This document shows, piece by piece, positions 37,791-45,224 of a stretch of 52,795 bases of DNA (position 1 is its first letter; every line of letters starts with the position of its first letter). The stretch is from contig NZ_KB889877.1 in NCBI RefSeq assembly GCF_000372805.1, positions 178 through 52,972 on the forward strand, read 5' to 3'. The translations under genes were made by a program, and so were the position numbers. Source of the DNA: Marinobacter gelidimuriae. GTDB lineage: Bacteria; Pseudomonadota; Gammaproteobacteria; Pseudomonadales; Oleiphilaceae. The notes beneath the pieces were generated by a model. It made no database searches. It saw only the letters and a program-made list of their open reading frames with translations, and was not told the DNA's origin.

Positions 37791-37807
37791 CTGGTATAGC
37801 CTTTGCG
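37791..37807 (+). promoter_or_regulatory. Candidate sigma-54 promoter of glpSTPQUV
   Basis: CTGGTATAGCCTTTGCG has the invariant GG (-24) and GC (-12) exactly 10 bases apart and the TTTGC end of the sigma-54 consensus. It is 78 bases upstream of the glpS start and faces it. The nearby activator keeps an intact GAFTGA motif. Confidence 0.65.
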
Positions 37808-37884
37808 TTGTCTGATTCGCAATCAAAAGATCGGGCGCGATCATTTGCCCAGATGTGTTTCCACAAGAACAACAAGGAATGGAT

Positions 37885-38979
37885 ATGTCCTTAACTCTGG
37901 AAAACCTCTCCCATAGGGTCGACGGTGTCGACTTTATCCGGGATGCCAATCTCACCTTTCAGGCGGGCTCTTTTAATGTGCTGCTAGGTCGAACGCTCTC
38001 GGGTAAGACCTCGATGATGCGCTTGATGGCCGGACTTGATAAACCCAACGAAGGCCGGTTGATCTTCAACGGCCAGGATGTAACCGGACAGAGCGTGCAA
38101 GCCCGGAACGTCTCGATGATCTACCAACAGTTCATCAATTACCCAGGCATAACGGTGTATGAAAACATTGCGTCGCCTTTGCGCCTGGCGAAAATGGCTG
38201 AGTCTGAGATTGACCGTCGGGTGAAAGAAACCGCGGCCATGCTGCAGATTAGCCCCCTTCTGAAGCGCTACCCCCTTGAGCTTTCGGGCGGCCAGCAACA
38301 GCGTACGGCGATGGCGCGGGCGTTGGTTAAAGATGCCACATTGGTGCTGTTCGATGAACCCTTGGTCAACCTTGATTATAAGCTGCGGGAAGAACTGCGG
38401 ACCGAACTGCGCGACCTGTTCCGTGAACGCCAGTGTATTGCGGTATACGCCACCACGGAAGCCAACGAAGCCTTGGCGTTGGGCGGCACAACCACGCTGT
38501 TGCATGAAGGCAGTGTGATTCAGAACGGTCCGGTTATGGATGTCTACCGGTCACCGGTGAATACCCTGGCCGCGCAGCTGTTCAGTGAACCGCCGATGAA
38601 TATGATCCGCGGACGCGTGACAGACACCGAAGTAACGTTTGATGAATACTCCCATCATGCTTTGACTCAGGAGTTGTCTAAACTGACGCCAGGAGATTAC
38701 TGGTTCGGGGTTCGCCCTAGCCACATTGCTCTGGTGCCGGCCAACAACGACGATCTTGAAATGTCGATGGAAGTAGCGCTGAGCGAAATCAGCGGTTCGG
38801 AAACGTTTATACACATCGAAAACAGCCATTTTGAAATGGTGATGCAGCTGATGGGTGTTCACCAATACCACACCGGTGCCCCGGTTAAGGTTTACCTGCC
38901 AGTCAACAAGCTGTTCGTTTTCGATAGCGCCGAAAAGTTGGTGCACACACCCTCGCGGATATCAGGAGGGGCTGTCTAA
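37885..38979 (+). CDS. glpS: Glycerol ABC transporter ATPase GlpS
   Basis: A 364-residue nucleotide-binding subunit with a C-terminal TOBE-like domain. Walker A is GRTLSGKT at 35-42, the Q-loop region MIYQQFINYPGITVYENIA, the signature LSGGQQQR starts at 133, and Walker B is LVLFDEPLVNLD. The switch-loop His is absent: VYATTEANEAL has Thr191 where the family has His. The start at 37885 was chosen because AAGGA abuts the ATG at 37879. The stop overlaps the glpT start by one base (TAATG). Order and family match the glpSTPQUV glycerol transporter of Rhizobium leguminosarum. Confidence 0.9.
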   Translation: MSLTLENLSHRVDGVDFIRDANLTFQAGSFNVLLGRTLSGKTSMMRLMAGLDKPNEGRLIFNGQDVTGQSVQARNVSMIYQQFINYPGITVYENIASPLRLAKMAESEIDRRVKETAAMLQISPLLKRYPLELSGGQQQRTAMARALVKDATLVLFDEPLVNLDYKLREELRTELRDLFRERQCIAVYATTEANEALALGGTTTLLHEGSVIQNGPVMDVYRSPVNTLAAQLFSEPPMNMIRGRVTDTEVTFDEYSHHALTQELSKLTPGDYWFGVRPSHIALVPANNDDLEMSMEVALSEISGSETFIHIENSHFEMVMQLMGVHQYHTGAPVKVYLPVNKLFVFDSAEKLVHTPSRISGGAV

Positions 38980-40079
38980 TGGCTGAAATTCAATTAAAAT
39001 CACTGGCTCACAGCTACAGCGAGACGCCTGGCGGGCCGGAAGACTATGCGATTCGCCATCTCAACCACGTTTGGCATGAAGGCGGTGCCTACGCTCTGCT
39101 AGGGCCATCTGGTTGTGGCAAAAGCACCATGCTGAATATCATTTCCGGCCTGGTTCAGCCCTCTGAAGGTGAAGTGCTGTTTGACGGTAAGCGGGTCAAC
39201 GAGCTGTCGCCGCGGGATCGTAACATCGCCCAAGTGTTCCAGTTTCCGGTTGTTTACGACTCCATGACCGTGTTTGATAACCTGGCATTTCCGTTAAAGA
39301 ACAACAAAATACCGAAGTCACGCATCAAGGCGCGGGTGCAAGAAATTGCCGAAGTGCTGGAAATTGAAGACAAACTGTACAAGAAGGCTAAAAATCTGAC
39401 CGCCGACGAAAAGCAGAAAGTGTCCATGGGGCGCGGCCTGGTGCGGGAAGACGTGTCGGCCATTCTATTTGATGAACCGCTTACGGTGATTGATCCCCAG
39501 TTGAAGTGGAAGTTGCGGCGTAAACTGAAGCAGATTCACGAGCAGTTTGAGATCACCATGGTGTACGTGACCCACGATCAGCTGGAAGCGTCTACATTTG
39601 CCGACAAGATTGCGGTGATGTACGGCGGCCAGATTGTTCAGTTCGGTACGCCCACCGAGTTGTTCGAGCAGCCCAACCATACCTTTGTTGGTTACTTTAT
39701 TGGCAGCCCGGGCATGAACTTGGTTGAAGTAGAGCGCAGCGCCGCAGGGGTTCGTTTCAGGTCTACTCAGGTGGACCTGGCGCCGTGGCAGGTCGAGCTG
39801 TTGAAACGCCTCAAATCCAAAAACATCAAAATCGGGATCCGTCCGGAATTTATCGAGTTGTCTCCGACTGCTTCGGACGACACCTACGAGGCCGAGATCC
39901 TGGATATGGAAGACCTCGGTACCTACAAAATTATCACCGTGCAGTTAGATCAGCAGGAGATGAAAGTGCGGATGAACGAAGAGTTTGAGGGTGCCATTGG
40001 CAGCCGCACGTACCTTTCGTTCCCGCAACAGTGGCTGAAGCTGTATGTCGATGAATTCCTGGTACAGGAGCAACAATAA
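38979..40079 (+). CDS. glpT: Glycerol ABC transporter ATPase GlpT
   Basis: A 366-residue second nucleotide-binding subunit (not the glycerol-3-phosphate antiporter also called GlpT). Walker A GPSGCGKS is canonical at 42-49; Walker B ILFDEPLTVID and the switch His199 (VYVTHDQLEA) are present. The ABC signature is degenerate: LTADEKQK at 140-147 instead of LSGGQ. It therefore complements GlpS, which has a good signature but no switch His. It begins and ends with one-base TAATG overlaps, pointing to strict translational coupling and 1:1:1 production with glpS and glpP. Confidence 0.9.
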   Translation: MAEIQLKSLAHSYSETPGGPEDYAIRHLNHVWHEGGAYALLGPSGCGKSTMLNIISGLVQPSEGEVLFDGKRVNELSPRDRNIAQVFQFPVVYDSMTVFDNLAFPLKNNKIPKSRIKARVQEIAEVLEIEDKLYKKAKNLTADEKQKVSMGRGLVREDVSAILFDEPLTVIDPQLKWKLRRKLKQIHEQFEITMVYVTHDQLEASTFADKIAVMYGGQIVQFGTPTELFEQPNHTFVGYFIGSPGMNLVEVERSAAGVRFRSTQVDLAPWQVELLKRLKSKNIKIGIRPEFIELSPTASDDTYEAEILDMEDLGTYKIITVQLDQQEMKVRMNEEFEGAIGSRTYLSFPQQWLKLYVDEFLVQEQQ

Positions 40080-40945
40080 TGAAAAAAATCCATAATAATC
40101 GCGCCTGGTGGCTGGTGCTGCCGGTATTTTTGCTGGTCGCTTTTTCAGCGTTGATTCCGCTGATGACCGTTGTGAACTATTCAGTGCAGGATATTTTTGG
40201 CCCCGGACAGACATTTTTTGTCGGCACCGAGTGGTTCAAAGGGGTTCTGGGTGACGAGCGTTTGCAGGATTCCCTGATTCGCCAGTTCATGTTTTCCGGC
40301 GCTGTGCTGCTGATTCAGATCCCTTTCGGTATCGGCGTTGCGCTGATGATGCCGAAGTCTGGCATTAAAGGTTCTTTGTGTCTGATTCTGATCGCTATTC
40401 CGCTGCTGATTCCCTGGAACGTGGTGGGTACCATCTGGCAGGTCTTCGCCCGTGGCGACATTGGCCTGTTTGGTTGGGGTCTTAACGAGCTCGGCTTTGA
40501 CTACAACTACACCGGCAACACCGTTGATGCCTGGTTAACGGTTCTGTTGATGGATGTGTGGCACTGGACTCCGCTGGTAGCGCTGCTTTGCTATTCGGGC
40601 CTGCGCGCCATCCCGGAAGCCTTTTATCAAGCAGCTGAAATTGACCGCGCCTCTAAATGGGCAGTGTTCCGTTACATCCAGCTGCCACGGTTGAAAAGCG
40701 TGTTGATCATTGCGGTGCTGTTGCGCTTTATGGACAGCTTTATGATTTACACTGAGCCGTTTGTATTGACCGGCGGCGGGCCTGGTAGCTCGACCACTTT
40801 CTTGAGCCAAACATTGACCACCATGGCCATCAAACAGTTCGACCTGGGGCGCGCATCTGCTTTCTCGCTGATCTACTTCCTGATTGTGCTGGTGATTTCG
40901 TGGCTGTTTTTTACCGCCATCACTCAAGATGACAAAGAACAATAA
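40079..40945 (+). CDS. glpP: Glycerol ABC transporter permease GlpP
   Basis: A 288-residue inner-membrane permease of the MalF type with six hydrophobic segments, starting with LVLPVFLLVAFSALIPLMTVV. The ATPase-coupling EAA loop appears as IPEAFYQAAEIDRASKWAVFRYIQLP. It overlaps glpT by one base (TAATG). Confidence 0.9.
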   Translation: MKKIHNNRAWWLVLPVFLLVAFSALIPLMTVVNYSVQDIFGPGQTFFVGTEWFKGVLGDERLQDSLIRQFMFSGAVLLIQIPFGIGVALMMPKSGIKGSLCLILIAIPLLIPWNVVGTIWQVFARGDIGLFGWGLNELGFDYNYTGNTVDAWLTVLLMDVWHWTPLVALLCYSGLRAIPEAFYQAAEIDRASKWAVFRYIQLPRLKSVLIIAVLLRFMDSFMIYTEPFVLTGGGPGSSTTFLSQTLTTMAIKQFDLGRASAFSLIYFLIVLVISWLFFTAITQDDKEQ

Positions 40946-40955
40946 GGAGAGTGAG

Positions 40956-41762
40956 ATGAAACAAAGTCGTTCCAAAAACGTAGGGATCACCCTTTTTATA
41001 GCGTTTGTACTAACTCCGGTTTACTGGTTGTTGAACATGTCGTTCAAAACGAACCAGGAAATTCTGGGCGGCCTTACACTGTTTCCAAAAACGTTCACCC
41101 TTGACAATTATGCGGTCATTTTTAGTGATCCTAGTTGGTACAACGGTTATCTGAACTCGATGACGTATGTGGCCATGAACGTGGTCATCACGTTGCTGGT
41201 GGCGCTGCCCGCGGCATACGCATTCAGCCGCTACAAGTTCCTGGGCGACAAGCATCTGTTTTTCTGGCTGCTGAGTAACCGGATGGCGCCGCCTGCGGTA
41301 TTCCTGATGCCATTCTTCCAGCTGTACTCGTCAATTGGTCTGTTTGATACACACATTGCCGTTGCACTGGCGCACTGTTTGTTCACCGTACCTCTGGCGG
41401 TGTGGATTCTGGAAGGTTTTATGAAAGGTGTACCCCGTGAATACGACGAGATGGCCTTTATTGACGGTTACAGCTTTCCAAGGTTCTTTATCAAAGTGTT
41501 CCTGCCGATGATTCGTTCTGGCATCGGCGTAACCGCATTCTTTACCTTTATGTTTTCGTGGGTAGAACTCTTGCTTGCCCGCACTCTGACATCTGTGGAC
41601 GCTCAGCCTATTGGCGCCATCATGACGCGGACCATAGGGGCCAGCGGTATTGACTGGGGTGTGCTGTCGGCAGCGGGTGCTCTGACGATTATTCCCGGCA
41701 TATTGGTGATTTGGTTTGTTCGTAACCATGTGGCCAAAGGCTTCGCTCTCGGACGCGTATAA
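40956..41762 (+). CDS. glpQ: Glycerol ABC transporter permease GlpQ
   Basis: A 268-residue second permease (MalG type; not the phosphodiesterase also called GlpQ). It has six hydrophobic segments and the EAA loop VPREYDEMAFIDGYSFPRFFIKVFLPM. AAGGAGAGTGAG directly precedes the ATG at 40956; an earlier in-frame ATG (40929) lies inside glpP. The SNRMAPPAVFLMPFF segment is typical of this polyol/sugar permease group. Confidence 0.9.
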   Translation: MKQSRSKNVGITLFIAFVLTPVYWLLNMSFKTNQEILGGLTLFPKTFTLDNYAVIFSDPSWYNGYLNSMTYVAMNVVITLLVALPAAYAFSRYKFLGDKHLFFWLLSNRMAPPAVFLMPFFQLYSSIGLFDTHIAVALAHCLFTVPLAVWILEGFMKGVPREYDEMAFIDGYSFPRFFIKVFLPMIRSGIGVTAFFTFMFSWVELLLARTLTSVDAQPIGAIMTRTIGASGIDWGVLSAAGALTIIPGILVIWFVRNHVAKGFALGRV

Positions 41763-41773
41763 GGAGAACACTG

Positions 41774-42049
41774 ATGATTGACTGGATGAACTGGACCCCC
41801 ACGGTCGTAATCTTTTTTGCGGTGATCGCTTCGATTCTCGCGTTTATGACCGTTTACGAAATTGTTTCGCCCTGCCGTGAGCGCAAAGGATTTCTGCCTA
41901 TCGAAACCACTCGCGGCGACAGGCTATTTATTAGCTTGCTGTCGACTGCTTACATTCATCTGACTTTTCTGGCAATAAGCGATGTCAGCTTATGGGTTGC
42001 GTTGGCGGTGTCTGTGGCCTGGGCGGCGGTGTTGTTACGCTGGGGCTAA
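41774..42049 (+). CDS. glpU: Small membrane protein GlpU (DUF2160)
   Basis: A 91-residue protein with two or three hydrophobic helices (TVVIFFAVIASILAFMTVYEI and two near the C-terminus). It belongs to the DUF2160 family, found almost only inside glycerol ABC transporter operons. Its role is unknown; it may assist assembly or stability of the permease. AAGGAGAACACTG precedes the ATG and it follows glpQ after 11 bases. Confidence 0.85.
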   Translation: MIDWMNWTPTVVIFFAVIASILAFMTVYEIVSPCRERKGFLPIETTRGDRLFISLLSTAYIHLTFLAISDVSLWVALAVSVAWAAVLLRWG

Positions 42050-42119
42050 TGAGACGAGAGCATGACCTGATGTGAAATAGTGAAAATTGTTGGCCAAAAA
42101 GGTTGTAAAGAATTCGGAA

Positions 42120-42125
42120 ACGAAC
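42120..42125. promoter_or_regulatory. Candidate GlpR half-site before glpV
   Basis: ACGAAC within GGAAACGAACTAAAT, ~150 bases upstream of glpV. It suggests that the binding-protein gene may have its own GlpR-controlled promoter. Confidence 0.4.
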
Positions 42126-42135
42126 TAAATTTAAG

Positions 42136-42185
42136 TTAATGATCGAAAGCGATCATTAAACGGTTCTCGAATATAACGTTTAATG
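42136..42185 (+). promoter_or_regulatory. Two mutually exclusive hairpins between glpU and glpV
   Basis: A first stem pairs TTAATGATCG (42136-42145) with CGATCATTAA (42150-42159) around AAAG. A second pairs CATTAAACG (42154-42162) with CGTTTAATG (42177-42185). Both need the bases CATTAA at 42154-42159, so only one can form at a time. Neither ends in a T-run. They may set RNA processing or stability so that GlpV is made in excess over the membrane subunits. Confidence 0.6.
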
Positions 42186-42269
42186 ACTCGAGTGCTGTAA
42201 GTGATGTTGATGTAAAACGGAGCGTAGTCTGGTCCCGCTCCATCCATAAGAAAGCAAATGAGGTTGGGT

Positions 42270-44018
42270 ATGTTCAAAAATAACAAACATCCTAAGACTC
42301 TTATACTCAGTGTCGCTATTGCCGCCGCCAGTATGAGTTTGAGCCTGCAAGCCTACGCCGATCAATATTCGGACGCAGCTGAAAAGTGGGTAAGTGAGTC
42401 ATTCAAGAGGTCGACTCTAAGCAAAGAAGAGCAGATGAAGGAAATGGCTTGGTTTACCCAGGCTGCGGAAGAGTTCCGCGGAATGGAAATCAACGTGGTT
42501 TCAGAAACCCTTGCCACTCACGAGTATGAATCCAACGTTCTGGCTAAAGCATTCTCCGAAATTACCGGTATCAAACTGACCCATAACCTGCTCCAGGAAG
42601 GCGACGTTATCGAGAAGCTGCAGACCCAGATGCAGTCTGGCCGTAACATCTATGACGCGTATGTAAACGATTCAGACCTCATTGGTACGCATTTCCGTTA
42701 CGGAAAAGTGGAGTCCATTGACGCAATCATGAATGGCGCGGGTAAAGACCTTACTCTGCCGACTCTGGATCTTGAAGACTTCATTGGCCTGGACTTTACC
42801 ACAGGGCCTGATGGTGTGCTTTATCAGCTTCCGACCCAGCAGTTTGCAAACCTTTACTGGTTCCGTGCGGACTGGTTTGAGCGTGAAGATCTGAAAAAGC
42901 AGTTCAAAGAAATTTACGGATATGATCTTGGTGTTCCGGTGAACTGGTCTGCGTACGAAGACATCGCGGAGTTCTTTTCGGTTCACGTTAAAGAGATCGA
43001 TGGCGTGAAAGTATACGGCCACATGGATTACGGCAAAAAAGACCCTTCTCTGGGCTGGCGCTTCACTGATGCCTGGTTCTCGATGGCGGGTGCCGGCGAC
43101 AAAGGCCTACCTAACGGCTTGCCGGTAGACGAGTGGGGCATTCGGGTTGAAGAGTGTCGTCCGGTCGGGTCTAACATGTCCCGCGGCGGTGCAACTAACA
43201 GCCCGGCAGCGGTTTACGCGACCACCAAGTACGTTGAATGGATGCAAAAGTACGCGCCGCCCGAAGCAACGGGTATGACCTTCTCTGAATCTGGCCCAGT
43301 GCCTGCCCAGGGCGAAATCGCCCAGCAGATTTTCTGGTACACGGCCTTCACCGCCAGCATGATTGAAGAAGGACTGCCGGTTGTAAATGAAGACGGTACT
43401 CCGAAATGGCGTATGGCGCCTTCACCCCATGGTCCTTACTGGGAAGAAGGCATGAAGCTTGGCTACCAGGACGTAGGTTCCTGGACGTTCATGAAGTCCA
43501 CTCCTGAGAAGCGCCGCCTGGCGGCTTGGTTGTACGCTCAGTTCACGGTTTCCAAGACTGTGTCTCTGGAAAAAACCGTCGCTGGCCTGACGCCGATTCG
43601 CGATTCTGACCTTAACTCTGACGTGATGTTGGAAATGGCGCCTAGGCTTGGTGGCCTGGTTGAGTTCTATCGCAGCCCGGCACGTGATCTATGGACGCCG
43701 ACTGGCACCAACGTTCCTGATTACCCGAAGCTGGCCGCACTGTGGTGGCAGTACGTTTCCCGGGCAGCCAGTGGCGAAGCGACTCCTCAGGAAGCTTTGG
43801 ATGGCCTGGCCGATGCCCAGGATCGCGTAATGGAGCGCCTGGAGCGTGCCAACGTACTTTCTAATTGTGGTCCTAAGCTTAACGAGCCGCGTGACCCGCA
43901 ATACTGGTTGGATCAGCCGGGCGCACCCAAACCCAAGCTGGCCAACGAGAAAGTACAAGGTGAAACCGTACCTTACAACGAACTGCTCAAAACCTGGGAA
44001 GACGCTCGTAAGGGCTAA
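42270..44018 (+). CDS. glpV: Glycerol ABC transporter substrate-binding protein GlpV
   Basis: A 582-residue periplasmic binding protein, long for its class but usual for GlpV. A Sec signal peptide (MFKNNKHPKTLILSVAIAAA, ending QAYA-DQ) is clear. The mature part has the extracellular solute-binding layout (ISPNVVSETLATHEYE-like opening, LEEGDVIEKLQTQMQSG-like region, YQLPTQQFANLYWFRADWF). The ATG at 42270 follows GAGG at good spacing; the in-frame ATG at 42258 is a weaker alternative. It delivers glycerol to GlpPQ-GlpST. A 208-base gap with hairpins separates it from glpU, and a hairpin terminator follows. Confidence 0.9.
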   Translation: MFKNNKHPKTLILSVAIAAASMSLSLQAYADQYSDAAEKWVSESFKRSTLSKEEQMKEMAWFTQAAEEFRGMEINVVSETLATHEYESNVLAKAFSEITGIKLTHNLLQEGDVIEKLQTQMQSGRNIYDAYVNDSDLIGTHFRYGKVESIDAIMNGAGKDLTLPTLDLEDFIGLDFTTGPDGVLYQLPTQQFANLYWFRADWFEREDLKKQFKEIYGYDLGVPVNWSAYEDIAEFFSVHVKEIDGVKVYGHMDYGKKDPSLGWRFTDAWFSMAGAGDKGLPNGLPVDEWGIRVEECRPVGSNMSRGGATNSPAAVYATTKYVEWMQKYAPPEATGMTFSESGPVPAQGEIAQQIFWYTAFTASMIEEGLPVVNEDGTPKWRMAPSPHGPYWEEGMKLGYQDVGSWTFMKSTPEKRRLAAWLYAQFTVSKTVSLEKTVAGLTPIRDSDLNSDVMLEMAPRLGGLVEFYRSPARDLWTPTGTNVPDYPKLAALWWQYVSRAASGEATPQEALDGLADAQDRVMERLERANVLSNCGPKLNEPRDPQYWLDQPGAPKPKLANEKVQGETVPYNELLKTWEDARKG

Positions 44019-44031
44019 TTCCTGAAGACCG

Positions 44032-44073
44032 ATGCCTGCCGTAGTCGAACCTCTCGATTGCGGCAGGCATTTC
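44032..44073 (+). terminator. Terminator after glpV
   Basis: ATGCCTGCCG (44032-44041) pairs perfectly with CGGCAGGCAT (44061-44070) around a 19-base loop, followed by TTC. It marks the end of the glycerol transporter operon. Confidence 0.7.
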
Positions 44074-44228
44074 ACCGTTACCATGGTGAGTCTGGTTGAT
44101 TTCTTATTTTCCCCCAATTACATTAATTCAAATTATCTCTTCTGGCCTACGTGTTTTCCTGTCGGCCTTATCTGCTCTTTTGCTCAGTTCATTTTGGGCT
44201 AGTGGTGAGAGTACAAAAACATGAATAA

Positions 44229-44681
44229 AATCTCGGGCGGGGCTTTGCGGTGGTCGCCGACGAGGTTCGGGGCCTGGCCCGGAAAACTACTGAAAGCACC
44301 GAGACCATCCGCACGTTGGTAGAGCGTCTTCAGGGTGAAGCGTCGGAATCCGTCCGTTCAATGAACAATAACTTTTCGCAATTGGCGGCGGTCAGAACGC
44401 TGATGGCCAGTGTTTCCGAAGGCGCCGAAAAGATTCGCAGTGCCATGGCGCGAATTCATCAGGGAGCCGATCAAACCCGTTTGGGGATGGATGAACAGGA
44501 AAGCGTAAGTAAGTCGGTTGCTCGCCAGGTAAACGAAATCAGCAACTCCGCTAACGCCAGCCTTGATGAAATTGACGAACATTGTGCGCGAGCGTCATTC
44601 CAGAACTCTGACCACGGATTATCTGTTCTGATTACGCGACGACCGAATTTTGCGCCATACTGCGTTTCTACGCTGGCGTAA
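44229..44681 (+). pseudogene. Methyl-accepting chemotaxis protein remnant
   Basis: The frame opens in LGRGFAVVADEVRGLARKT, the hairpin tip region of the chemoreceptor signalling domain. It runs through TTESTETIRTLVERLQGEA and SKSVARQVNEISNSANASL, then loses homology near 44600 and stops at 44681. The sensor, membrane and HAMP parts are missing and there is no plausible start codon, so this is a degraded 3' fragment. An ATG at 44221 (MNKIS) begins in another frame and may be the original start brought close by deletion. Confidence 0.8.
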
Positions 44682-44696
44682 GAAGAGGAGTTCGCT

Positions 44697-45224
44697 ATGT
44701 CATCATCTCAAGTCACAGAGCACATCACCTGGCAATCCGCGCAATGCTATCTGGGCCAGGTGCTTGTGGCCTGCAGTGACACGGGTGTGTGCGCTCTGCT
44801 GACCGGGCAGACACTGCCACCGCTAATGGAACGATTGCGCAGTCGCTTCCCACGTGCTCAATTATGCCAGGCAGAGAGTGCTTGCCCAAGCTGGCTGGGC
44901 AAAGTGAAAACCCAGCTGACAGACGGCCGCAGCGCGGAACCCCTGGCTCTGGATGTGCGCGGCACGGAGTTTCAGCAGCAAGTCTGGCAAGCGTTACAAA
45001 GCATCCCCAGTGGTGAAGTCATCAGCTACGCCGAGCTGGCGCGGAGGGCAGGGCGGCCAAGGGCCGTTCGCGCCGCTGCCAGCGCCTGCGGGGCCAACCC
45101 GGTGGTCGTGCTGGTGCCCTGCCATCGGGTGCTGCGCAGCAACGGCGACCTGGGTGGCTACAATGGCGGGGTTGCTATCAAAAAAGCGCTGTTGGCCCAT
45201 GAGCAGGCGCTGTCTGCCCACTAG
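44697..45224 (+). CDS. ogt: Methylated-DNA-protein-cysteine methyltransferase
   Basis: A 175-residue suicide DNA repair protein that takes methyl groups from O6-methylguanine. The acceptor Cys is in VLVPCHRVLRSNGDLGGYNGG; the DNA-binding wing (VISYAELARRAGRPRAVRAAASACGANP) is typical, with the Arg finger in RPRAVRAA. It matches the C-terminal half of Ada without Ada's regulatory domain. Its last 47 bases overlap, tail to tail, the end of the diguanylate cyclase gene on the other strand. Confidence 0.93.
   Translation: MSSSQVTEHITWQSAQCYLGQVLVACSDTGVCALLTGQTLPPLMERLRSRFPRAQLCQAESACPSWLGKVKTQLTDGRSAEPLALDVRGTEFQQQVWQALQSIPSGEVISYAELARRAGRPRAVRAAASACGANPVVVLVPCHRVLRSNGDLGGYNGGVAIKKALLAHEQALSAH

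Noticed and set aside
38979..41762. Calling glpT and glpQ the glycerol-3-phosphate antiporter and phosphodiesterase
   Set aside because: Same gene names, different proteins: these encode an ABC ATPase and an ABC permease of the glycerol transporter.
42070..42115. Second sigma-54-like promoter (TTGGCCAAAAAGGTTGT) before glpV
   Set aside because: The GG to GC spacing does not fit; the -12 position reads TG rather than GC.
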